From positions 1 through 41,731 of IMG/VR virus record IMGVR_UViG_3300032296_000148: DNA of 41,731 nucleotides. One strand, 5' to 3'. The stretch is from a virus. Shown one piece after another: positions 36,294 to 41,731 of this stretch. A program made the position numbers and the translations under genes. The stretch's first letter is position 1; every line of letters starts with the position of its first letter. The notes below the pieces were generated by a model. That model saw nothing but the letters and a program-made list of their open reading frames with translations. It had not been told where the DNA came from and did not search any database.

Positions 36294-37012
36294 TACGGAT
36301 TCACCTTAATCTTAGCCTGCCCATCACGGTAAGCATCACCACGCTCAAGACCCGTACCCAGACGGTTCAATTGTGCCAACGCATCCTGATACTTCTTCTC
36401 ATACAGCGCGATCAAATCCACTTCGCCTTTCAAGAAGGTGTAGCCCTCGACCAACGTGCCGTAGAGCAGTACCGGTGAGTAGTTGTCACCAAGCCATGTG
36501 CGTCCGTCTGCTGCCACCGTGATTGATTCAGGGTAGTAGTAATAGTGCAACTCGACGTTGTACAAAATGTCAGGCGTAGGGCCAAGAATAAAACTCAACT
36601 CATCGGTGATTGTGCTCGAAATAACAGTCGGGCCAAATAGTGCGTAGTAGCGAGGTATGCCTGTATCTGTTGGATCAGGGTACGCTTGCCGAATAAAGTT
36701 CACATCCTTATTCAGTAAGTACTCATACACGCCGGTGTTATCAATCACCGCCATCGAAAAAACTGACAAAAAATCGGTCGGGCATGACAAGTATTGGTTA
36801 CCGCCTGTAGTCACACCTGTGACGTTCTTGCGCAACGCCGGAATCTGCACCGTGTTATAGATGCGCTCTTCCGCCTGCTGAATAAACAGGTCAATCTGTT
36901 CAGTGCCGTCAGACGAAGTGGTGCCCGTCCCTGCTACGTTCGTCCACGTGTTTGTGGGGAAGTCGTTTTGCAGGTAGTTCTTGACCGCAATAAACAGTTC
37001 GTTATACGTCAC
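36293..37012 (-). CDS. head-tail adaptor (T7 gp11-like phage adaptor)
   Basis: This 239-residue protein starts at GTG 37012 with GAGGTG upstream. Helical start (Y-N-E-L-F-I-A-V-K-N-Y-L), F-I-Q-Q-A-E-E-R-I-Y, P-A-L-R-K-N, then Y-L-S-C-P-T-D-F-L-S-V and a beta domain G-I-P-R-Y-Y-A-L-F-G, Y-N-V-E-L-H-Y-Y-Y-Y-P-E-S-I, ending with a helical bundle. This is the layout of the phage adaptor family that joins the portal to the nozzle in short tails. Its location upstream of the other tail genes fits. I am fairly sure of the class, less so of the exact family name. Confidence 0.75.
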   Translation of the reverse strand: MTYNELFIAVKNYLQNDFPTNTWTNVAGTGTTSSDGTEQIDLFIQQAEERIYNTVQIPALRKNVTGVTTGGNQYLSCPTDFLSVFSMAVIDNTGVYEYLLNKDVNFIRQAYPDPTDTGIPRYYALFGPTVISSTITDELSFILGPTPDILYNVELHYYYYPESITVAADGRTWLGDNYSPVLLYGTLVEGYTFLKGEVDLIALYEKKYQDALAQLNRLGTGLERGDAYRDGQAKIKVNP

Positions 37013-37020
37013 AGTTCACC

Positions 37021-37209
37021 TCAACCCATTGGGCCTCGTGCTATTACGCCTTTGGTAGCCGCGCCGGTGCCACGAATCTTGATGCCGGTGGTTTTCTCAG
37101 GCTTGAAGTTGCCCTTGCTAACGCCCGCAGAGATATTCATCTCGTTCAGGTAGTCTTTACCGCTCTGGGTTTTGACTTCCGCTTTGTGTGGTGAAGGTTT
37201 AATAGCCAT
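37021..37209 (-). CDS. small basic conserved phage protein
   Basis: This 62-residue protein starts at ATG 37209, overlapping the previous stop as TAATG, with GGGGGA upstream. It contains I-K-I-R-G-T-G-A-A-T-K-G-V-I-A-R-G-P-M-G at its C-terminus, a strongly conserved ending I have seen in many podovirus-like genomes. The rest is polar and basic. Its length and charge suggest a virion-associated or DNA-binding peptide. Function unknown. It lies between the Lys-rich small gene at 37209-37373 and the adaptor gene. Confidence 0.7.
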   Translation of the reverse strand: MAIKPSPHKAEVKTQSGKDYLNEMNISAGVSKGNFKPEKTTGIKIRGTGAATKGVIARGPMG

Positions 37210-37373
37210 TATTTCCCCCGTGCGCTACCGCGCTGGTTTGCTACTCGTGCCATGTTACGGCCCATGCTCTTTAGCATCTCGTTGGTAACGCCGCCTTTTG
37301 CCATCTTGTGCATGCGCTTCTCATGCCCCTTGACGGCCTTGTCGGCTACCATTTTCATTGCCTTCTTGTCCAT
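37209..37373 (-). CDS. small basic Lys/Met-rich phage protein, 54 residues
   Basis: This short gene starts at ATG 37373 with AGGAG eight bases upstream. The product reads M-D-K-K-A-M-K-M-V-A-D-K, then H-E-K-R-M-H-K-M-A-K-G-G-V, then E-M-L-K-S-M-G-R-N-M-A-R. The M-A-K-G-G segment resembles the M-K-K-G-G segments of the cluster at 39000-40489. It is probably helical and DNA- or membrane-associated. Its stop overlaps the next ATG. Function unknown. Confidence 0.7.
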   Translation of the reverse strand: MDKKAMKMVADKAVKGHEKRMHKMAKGGVTNEMLKSMGRNMARVANQRGSARGK

Positions 37374-37381
37374 ATTAACTC

Positions 37382-37810
37382 CTATGTGATCGTGATTGTC
37401 ACGTTTCCTACAACGCCTGTCGAGGTCAAGTTGTTAGGGGTCAGCCCCGCATCATTTGCCCTAGAACCGCCCACCGGATACCAACCCCACTGAAATACCC
37501 GACTACCTCCGCTTGGCACCCCATCCGACACTTCTGCCGTACTTGGCGTTACCGTCAACTGCAACCCTGTGGCTCCTGACTGGTAGTAGCTCAAGTCCTT
37601 ACGCGGGTCGCGCAACCCCTGCGGGTCATCCACCGGATACATACCCAACTGCAACTGCGGGTGATCCGGGTCCCAACATGTCGGGCACACCAGCAGGTTA
37701 TACGTCTTGGTCTTTACAACCTGCTTGCGCAACACCTTGAGCTTGTACCGCTGACCACACCGGTCGCACTCTGCAATTGCATTTTTACCAGAGGCAAACC
37801 TGTTTCCCAT
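37382..37810 (-). CDS. zinc-ribbon virion protein
   Basis: This 142-residue protein starts at ATG 37810 in a TGATG overlap with the 315-residue adaptor. It has two Cys pairs, C-D-R-C-G-Q-R-Y (C15, C18) and C-P-T-C-W-D-P-D-H-P (C42, C45), forming a zinc ribbon. H-P-Q-L-Q-L-G follows and then a beta-rich C-terminal half (Q-W-G-W-Y-P-V-G-G-S). This zinc-ribbon family is frequent next to head-tail genes in phages. It probably stabilises the head-tail joint or acts in assembly; role not proven. Confidence 0.72.
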   Translation of the reverse strand: MGNRFASGKNAIAECDRCGQRYKLKVLRKQVVKTKTYNLLVCPTCWDPDHPQLQLGMYPVDDPQGLRDPRKDLSYYQSGATGLQLTVTPSTAEVSDGVPSGGSRVFQWGWYPVGGSRANDAGLTPNNLTSTGVVGNVTITIT

Positions 37811-38757
37811 CAGACACCGCCAGAGATGTACTGCTGACGCGGCACAAGTCGGTCTGCGGCCTTTTCACGATCCTCGCTCGCCGCCAAGTCCCACGCCTCA
37901 TCGTACTGCTGTTTCAAAACTGTTAACCTATCCATCGCCCCCGGCACTTTCAGCGCCAAGTAGTACGCCAGCCCCGCAGTCATGCAGGGCAGGAAACGAA
38001 ACGGGATGTCCATGGTTTTTGTACCGCCACCTACGTCCTGTATGCGGCGCAGCCGCCAATACACGAACTGATATGTCGTTGCCGAGTCGGGTGTCGGCCA
38101 GACCGTGATGCTGTTCTTCTGCACCAAGTCGATTGTTGCGCCGGTATTAAGCTGTGCAGGCGTTGTACCGTCTTGCCCTCGGGTGCAATTCAGCAGCAAG
38201 GCAGGTTGCGCACCGGCAGCGGGTTGTGTCTGGTTGTAGCCAATCAACTCTGAGCCAATACGGACAAAGCCTGCAAACGGTACACCCACCAGCGAAGTCA
38301 CCGGAATCGATGTTGCCGCTGCACTTGTTGTGGCCTGTACGGTACCTGCCAGCCGCGAGTCGTTACCCGTCATGCGCTGCACCCATACCTGAATCGGTCG
38401 GCCTTGGGTCAGCTTGTTTGGCAGTGTGGCATAGGTGGAGATTGAGATACGGGTGATCGTCAGATCGGCTTGGTTGCTGGCTTGATTGGCGTTGGTTCTG
38501 ATGACGTGATCAAGGAGGTCTACGGTGTCATCCGGCAGCGCATAGGTGGGCTGTCCTTGTACAAGGGTTATCGACTGCTGCTCGAACGTCCACATGTTCA
38601 AGCCACGGTTTGCCCAGTCCGCAAACAACAGGTTCAACGACCTCCGAGCGGTGCGCAAGTCATAGCCGGTACGAAGCTCGCCGCCAGCGCGTTCAAACGC
38701 TTCCTCGACGATGTCGTTCAGGTCTATGTTAAATGTTGCCGTCCCGGAAGTTGTCAT
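37810..38757 (-). CDS. head-tail connector/adaptor with inserted beta module (P22 gp4-like)
   Basis: This 315-residue protein starts at ATG 38757 with AAGGT upstream. N-terminal helices (D-L-N-D-I-V-E-E-A-F-E-R-A-G, then S-L-N-L-L-F-A-D-W-A-N-R-G) followed by P-T-Y-A-L-P-D-D-T-V-D-L-L resemble gp4-like head completion proteins of P22. A beta module about 135-210 has I-G-S-E-L-I-G-Y, then N-C-T-R-G-Q-D-G-T-T-P, which resembles the insertion in the nozzle protein. The C-terminal part is helical (Y-Y-L-A-L-K-V-P). It would bind below the portal and receive the tail. Confidence 0.75.
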   Translation of the reverse strand: MTTSGTATFNIDLNDIVEEAFERAGGELRTGYDLRTARRSLNLLFADWANRGLNMWTFEQQSITLVQGQPTYALPDDTVDLLDHVIRTNANQASNQADLTITRISISTYATLPNKLTQGRPIQVWVQRMTGNDSRLAGTVQATTSAAATSIPVTSLVGVPFAGFVRIGSELIGYNQTQPAAGAQPALLLNCTRGQDGTTPAQLNTGATIDLVQKNSITVWPTPDSATTYQFVYWRLRRIQDVGGGTKTMDIPFRFLPCMTAGLAYYLALKVPGAMDRLTVLKQQYDEAWDLAASEDREKAADRLVPRQQYISGGV

Positions 38758-39003
38758 TTACTTACCTTTGCTTCGATGTGGCGCTACTTTCTTGGCGATG
38801 CTCTTTGGTTGCGCAACAAACTGCTTACCTGCTGCTTTTCCTGCACGCTTTGCCCGAGTTGTCGCGGCGTACTCAGCGGGGGTAAGTGACTTGATCGCGC
38901 TTTCCGGTAGGTACCGCTCTCCGGTCTTTGACGATGGTTTGCCGCTCTTTGTCCGCCATTTCTGCTGCGTCCACGCCTTTAAGCTTTGCTGCGGGGCTTT
39001 CAC
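38758..39003 (-). CDS. small basic phage protein
   Basis: The start chosen is GTG 39003 (GTGA overlap with the preceding stop, AAGGA five bases upstream), giving 81 residues; ATG 39039 would overlap the neighbour by 40 bases. The sequence Q-Q-K-W-R-T-K-S-G-K-P-S, then E-R-Y-L-P-E-S-A-I-K-S-L-T-P-A-E-Y-A-A-T-T-R is a conserved phage small-protein family with a Lys-rich end (DUF5872-like by memory). It is probably DNA-binding or a scaffold in the virion. Function not established. Confidence 0.7.
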   Translation of the reverse strand: MKAPQQSLKAWTQQKWRTKSGKPSSKTGERYLPESAIKSLTPAEYAATTRAKRAGKAAGKQFVAQPKSIAKKVAPHRSKGK

Positions 39004-39293
39004 ACAATCCTTCCACGGGTCTTGCCACGCATGGCACAACCATCCGCACGGGCTGACGCGGACTTCACAGCACCACCCTTCTTCATACCGTCAAGCTCAG
39101 ACATTGCGGCCTTCATACGCTCACGCGCGGGTGGGCGAGGTGTGGCGCTGTCGGCTTTCTTGAATTTATCTTCTATGCCCTTCAAGCCTGCTTTATTTTC
39201 AATCTCGGCAAATGCTTCTGGGTCAACGTCCTTGACCTCGCCTCTGGCACGTTGCGCGTCAATCTCTTTTACCAGCTTGCGTAAATCACCCAC
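39000..39293 (-). CDS. small basic phage protein with RADG...RGKTRG C-terminus
   Basis: The start chosen is GTG 39293 with GGAGG five bases upstream, giving 97 residues; ATG 39329 would lie deeper in the preceding gene. It is helical, with D-L-R-K-L-V-K-E-I-D-A-Q and E-R-M-K-A-A-M-S-E-L, then M-K-K-G-G-A-V-K-S-A-S-A-R-A-D-G and R-G-K-T-R-G-R-I-V at the C-terminus. The ending is shared with the genes at 39564 and, in part, 39989. Function unknown; the C-terminal peptide may bind a common virion partner. Confidence 0.7.
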   Translation of the reverse strand: MGDLRKLVKEIDAQRARGEVKDVDPEAFAEIENKAGLKGIEDKFKKADSATPRPPARERMKAAMSELDGMKKGGAVKSASARADGCAMRGKTRGRIV

Positions 39294-39567
39294 GGTAGCC
39301 TCCGCCCTTCTCTTTGTACTTCTTGGCAAGAAGTTGTGCCTTGCGGGCCGACCATTCCCCTGCCGCTGTACCTTGCGTCGCTGAGTTCTTGATCTGATTA
39401 AACAGACTTTTCCTCATGCCCGGCTTGGTGTAATTGCCAGATTCATTCACGCGAGACTTCGTCTCCCCGCCATCCTTGTAGACCTTCACAGGCTCGTTGC
39501 CGTCCCGTTTCTTGATCTTCTTGATTTTGGCAGGGTTGATGTCACCCATCCCGCGTGAAGGCATCAT
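39286..39567 (-). CDS. small basic conserved phage protein (KGGGY ending)
   Basis: This 93-residue protein starts at ATG 39567 (ATGA overlap). It reads V-K-V-Y-K-D-G-G-E-T-K-S-R-V-N-E, then G-N-Y-T-K-P-G-M-R-K-S-L-F, then W-S-A-R-K-A-Q-L-L-A-K-K-Y-K and G-G-G-Y-R-G. The R-V-N-E-x-G-N-Y-T-K-P-x-M-R and W-S-A-R-K-A-Q signatures identify a widely conserved small phage protein of unknown function that I know from structural regions. It is very basic, so DNA or portal contact is possible. Confidence 0.75.
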   Translation of the reverse strand: MMPSRGMGDINPAKIKKIKKRDGNEPVKVYKDGGETKSRVNESGNYTKPGMRKSLFNQIKNSATQGTAAGEWSARKAQLLAKKYKEKGGGYRG

Positions 39568-39977
39568 ACGATTCGACCCTTTGTTTTACCACGCTGCGCA
39601 ATACCGTCGGCACGAGAAGAAGCGGAGGATACTTTGCCGCCTTTTTTCATGCCTTCACGCTTCATCATAGCCTTGGGGTCAAGTTCCGAGCCAAGCTGCA
39701 TCTCACGGGTATTAGAAGCAGCGCCGCCACTACCGCCGCCTGCACTGGGTTTAACTGGTTTAGCAGAAGCTGCGCCACCAGAAATCGGTTTAGCTAGACC
39801 TCTTTTAGGAGGGTTACCTTCAGCATCTAACCGATCAATTGTATTTAACAAAGGGTTAATTGACAGAGGCCCGCGCTTGCCTTCGGCTTCTTTTTTCAAA
39901 TTAGCCACTTTTTCAGCACGAGTTTCTCCCGGCTGGTCTTTAATTAAATCTTCTATACGACGCGTCATATCACCCAT
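39564..39977 (-). CDS. small basic phage protein with SSRADG...RGKTKG C-terminus
   Basis: This 137-residue protein starts at ATG 39977. The N-terminal part is helical and charged (R-R-I-E-D-L-I-K-D), then a Gly/Ala/Ser/Pro linker (G-G-A-A-S-A-K-P-V-K-P). The end reads M-K-K-G-G-K-V-S-S-A-S-S-R-A-D-G, then A-Q-R-G-K-T-K-G-R-I-V. The final 28 residues are clearly related to those of the gene at 39000, though the N-terminal parts are unrelated. Role unknown; the arrangement suggests one short binding tail on several partners. Confidence 0.7.
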   Translation of the reverse strand: MGDMTRRIEDLIKDQPGETRAEKVANLKKEAEGKRGPLSINPLLNTIDRLDAEGNPPKRGLAKPISGGAASAKPVKPSAGGGSGGAASNTREMQLGSELDPKAMMKREGMKKGGKVSSASSRADGIAQRGKTKGRIV

Positions 39978-39988
39978 GTCAGCACCTA

Positions 39989-40489
39989 TTAGCAGTACTT
40001 CTTGGCCGAGCCGCCGCTCTTCATACCTTTGCCGCCAGCCATCGTGACCATCTTGCCTTTAGTCTTGCCTTTAGTAGCAACACCGTCACGGCTAGGAGCA
40101 GCCGTCTTGACGGTACCCATTTTGCTTGGCATAACACCACCACCTGCGTAACCGCCTTTAGCCATCTTCTTCATACCGGCTTCCTTCATTTCATGTTTGA
40201 CCATGGACTTGGGTGCGCCCTTTTTCTTCATGAACGCAACCTCTTTACCCATCATTTTCTTCGACTCAGCCATGCCGCCTTTTTTCATGCCGCTGACTGC
40301 TTTGCGCTTCATCGCATCGGATTCTGATGAACGCTTCTCGGATTCTGCTTCAAGTCTTAATGGCATACCGCCTCCTGATTTAGTGAACTCGCGCCCCACG
40401 CTCATTGGTACGCCAACTTTCTTTGCAAATGACGGGCTGTGAGCGACAGCCCTCATGAACCGTTCTTGCTTTTCACTCTTGGCTGGCAT
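39989..40489 (-). CDS. very basic Lys/Met/Gly-rich virion-region protein
   Basis: This 166-residue protein starts at ATG 40489. The N-terminus M-P-A-K-S-E-K-Q-E-R-F-M, then S-P-S-F-A-K-K-V-G-V-P is a motif pair I know from small phage proteins (DUF3008-like). The rest alternates M-K-K-G-G, M-K-K-K-G and M-A-K-G-G segments, and near the end A-P-S-R-D-G-V-A-T-K-G-K-T-K-G-K, a relative of the ending of the genes at 39000 and 39564, followed by a Gly-rich tail. The high charge suggests packaging-related DNA contact or an unstructured virion peptide. No enzyme motif. Confidence 0.7.
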   Translation of the reverse strand: MPAKSEKQERFMRAVAHSPSFAKKVGVPMSVGREFTKSGGGMPLRLEAESEKRSSESDAMKRKAVSGMKKGGMAESKKMMGKEVAFMKKKGAPKSMVKHEMKEAGMKKMAKGGYAGGGVMPSKMGTVKTAAPSRDGVATKGKTKGKMVTMAGGKGMKSGGSAKKYC

Positions 40490-40664
40490 CGGGTTTCTTC
40501 CGTCCAGTCAAGCCGCGAACCGTATCGGACTCCCAAATACGAATGCTGAACCACACAATAGACACGATTGAAAACACGTTTGGCAACCATGAAAGTAAGA
40601 CGCCCAATCCAGCAAGGATCGAGACGTTGTCCATGAAGTCTGGTTCGATGTGGTCTTTCAACAT
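40473..40664 (-). CDS. small membrane protein, candidate holin
   Basis: The start chosen is ATG 40664 (GAGGG upstream), giving 63 residues; a TTG two codons earlier is possible. A membrane segment spans about residues 14-44 (V-S-I-L-A-G-L-G-V-L-L-S-W-L-P, I-V-S-I-V-W-F-S-I-R-I-W-E-S), followed by a charged end (T-V-R-G-L-T-G-R-K-K). The I-R-I-W-E-S-x-T-V-R ending is common in short phage membrane proteins annotated as holins. It is far from the endolysin at 26685, however. It could be a second lysis control protein or a virion-associated membrane peptide. Confidence 0.6.
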   Translation of the reverse strand: MLKDHIEPDFMDNVSILAGLGVLLSWLPNVFSIVSIVWFSIRIWESDTVRGLTGRKKPDASQE

Positions 40665-40912
40665 TTCCAAGCCCTCAATGATTTGTTAATACGGCTGTTC
40701 GGATCGTTTGCTGTTTTGGCGCTTGTCAGCTTTTTCTTCATCCCTGACATACGTGCGCAGAAAGACTTCTTCCTTGCGCCACCTTCCGGCTGGGGGGCTT
40801 TCAACCCCGGCTTCCCCGGATTCGCTGCGTTGTATGAGGCTCGCCCTTTGGCGTTTAGGCCACCCTTGGGATTTTTGCCCTCTTTCCTTGTCCATGCTGG
40901 AGACTTAGCCAT
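40658..40912 (-). CDS. small basic conserved phage protein (DUF6321-like)
   Basis: This 84-residue protein starts at ATG 40912. The sequence K-S-P-A-W-T-R-K-E-G-K-N-P-K-G-G-L-N, then P-Q-P-E-G-G-A-R-K-K-S-F-C-A-R-M, then K-T-A-N-D-P-N-S-R-I-N-K-S-L-R-A-W identifies a highly conserved tailed-phage small protein. I recall this as DUF6321, not fully sure of the number. It is rich in Lys and Gly and normally found among head-tail genes. Function unknown; DNA or capsid contact is inferred from charge. It overlaps the neighbours on both sides by 8-13 bases. Confidence 0.78.
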   Translation of the reverse strand: MAKSPAWTRKEGKNPKGGLNAKGRASYNAANPGKPGLKAPQPEGGARKKSFCARMSGMKKKLTSAKTANDPNSRINKSLRAWKC

Positions 40913-41396
40913 AAAACACCGTCGCAGTTACCGATGAGCCACACCCCACAAAAATACCGTTGGGGCAGTAAATACCTTCACCGGGGATCAAGATAGGCAA
41001 ACCAACGGTGTTGAAGGTGTCGATTTCTAAAGCAATGCTGCTATATGCCGTGACGTTACCGCTTGTAGTCGTGGTTGGCGCATCCGCACAGGTAAACGTA
41101 TCGTCGCTCGTCTTCGTAATCGTATACACACCGTCCCGCGCTGTGCCCGACGTAAAGTCCAAGAACACACGCTGCCCAGTAACAAAGCCGTGGTTCACTA
41201 TCGTGACTGTGATTGTGGCACTTGGACTTGTACGAGAATACGTACCAGACGATTGAACAGTTGGGTCGCAGACAGCAACATTTCTTGCAGACACCGTTGC
41301 ACTTGTTACCGTAATGGACTTCAAGCGTGTAGGAATCTGAGTTACCAACAGTCCGGTGTTTGCGGCACGGGCGGATTTAACGTCAGTCTGCATCAT
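40905..41396 (-). CDS. beta-rich virion protein, paralogue of the gene at 41406
   Basis: This 163-residue protein starts at ATG 41396 with AGGAAT upstream. It reads V-T-I-V-N-H-G-F-V-T-G-Q-R-V, F-T-S-G-T-A-R-D-G-V-Y, T-T-S-G-N-V-T-A-Y-S and ends I-L-I-P-G-E-G-I-Y-C-P-N-G-I-F-V then V-F-Y-G. N-H-G-x-x-x-G-x-x-V and F-T-S-G-T-A-x-D mark a small beta module recurrent in phage surface proteins. It could be a head decoration or tail fibre-base protein. Its neighbour repeats the same order of motifs. Confidence 0.7.
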   Translation of the reverse strand: MMQTDVKSARAANTGLLVTQIPTRLKSITVTSATVSARNVAVCDPTVQSSGTYSRTSPSATITVTIVNHGFVTGQRVFLDFTSGTARDGVYTITKTSDDTFTCADAPTTTTSGNVTAYSSIALEIDTFNTVGLPILIPGEGIYCPNGIFVGCGSSVTATVFYG

Positions 41397-41405
41397 GGCC
41401 TATTC

Positions 41406-41731
41406 CTATCCGTAAAAAATAGTCATAGTGACGTTAGTGGATGGTAACAAACAGAACAAACCGCCTGTTGCAAGAATACCTTCACCCGGAATCAGCGTAT
41501 AAAACGACGTACCCGAAGAGCAGTCCAGTTCAACAAGGACTTTGGGGTACATCGTTACGTTGCCGCTGGTAGTCAGTGTTGCCGTTGTTACAGTAAACGT
41601 ATTAGTTGTTACATTTGCTACAACATAGCTGTCGTCTACCGCTGTACCACTAGTGAAGTTAAGCCCAACTATGTCGCCGTTCGACAGCCCATGATTAGCA
41701 ATAGTCACGGTGCAGGTCGTTGAACCCGGAA
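41406..41731 (-). CDS. beta-rich virion protein, 5' end outside the window (partial)
   Basis: The minus-strand frame is open to the window edge; codons before the internal GTG at 41708 continue T-V, S-T-T-C in frame, so the true start is beyond 41731. The visible 108 residues read T-I-A-N-H-G-L-S-N-G-D-I-V, F-T-S-G-T-A-V-D-D-S-Y, T-T-S-G-N-V-T-M-Y-P and end L-I-P-G-E-G-I-L-A-T, then T-I-F-Y-G, the same motif order as the gene at 40905. Two adjacent paralogues suggest tandem duplication of a capsid decoration or tail protein gene. Confidence 0.68.
   Translation of the reverse strand, partial: PGSTTCTVTIANHGLSNGDIVGLNFTSGTAVDDSYVVANVTTNTFTVTTATLTTSGNVTMYPKVLVELDCSSGTSFYTLIPGEGILATGGLFCLLPSTNVTMTIFYG

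Noticed and set aside
1-41731. tRNA genes, integrase/att sites or host genes that would indicate a prophage or a bacterial chromosome
   Set aside because: No cloverleaf-like segment, recombinase motif or bacterial housekeeping gene was recognised; the window is continuous phage coding sequence. A tRNA scan would be needed to exclude a degenerate tRNA.

Overview
The window is a segment of a tailed double-stranded DNA phage genome. Almost every base is coding, genes overlap by ATGA or TGATG, and nearly all have phage-type products. There are no bacterial housekeeping genes, integrase, repressor/att pair, rRNA or recognisable tRNA. The tail set (T7 gp11/P22 gp4-like adaptors, a T7 gp12/P22 gp10-like nozzle protein, large ejection-type proteins, no tape-measure or sheath) points to a podovirus-like phage. 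GH19 endolysin, Rz/Rz1 spanins and two lipoproteins point to a Gram-negative host, probably an aquatic proteobacterium (inference). Terminase, portal, major capsid and any DNA polymerase are not in the window and presumably lie outside it.

Left arm, plus strand (1-9697): a string of tiny accessory genes joined by a recurring Shine-Dalgarno-containing junction (1-1638). The replication/recombination genes follow: Cas4/RecB-like PD-(D/E)XK nuclease, HNH-like protein with an overlapping gene, SNF2-type helicase, coiled-coil protein, SSB-like protein with acidic tail, two HTH proteins behind a possibly structured 186-base leader, a 970-residue primase-helicase, and a small terminal gene.

Right arm, minus strand (41731 down to 9672): virion, tail and lysis genes, read from the right end. 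In order: two paralogous beta-rich virion proteins; a group of small basic Lys/Gly-rich proteins and a possible holin (38758-40912); the adaptors and neighbouring small proteins (35871-38757); a fibre region with an unusual protein of 17 perfect 20-residue repeats, an S74-chaperone fibre and a polyglycine adhesin (31780-35861); a seven-gene AT-richer overlapping cassette (28197-31768) with five different putative Fe(II)/2-oxoglutarate dioxygenases and a cupin-like protein; a lysis region (25412-28185), including a gene whose best start is the rare codon ATT; then the tail nozzle and ejection genes, ending in a 2,485-residue polyvalent protein with an HELGH metallopeptidase motif. The two arms converge and overlap by 26 bases at 9672-9697.

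The best candidate for something new is the oxygenase cassette next to the glycine/proline-rich adhesin: it could modify the phage's own fibres or a host surface molecule. The 20-residue repeat fibre, the giant polyvalent protein and the ATT start are the next most interesting. All family names are from motif recognition by eye; no database search was run.
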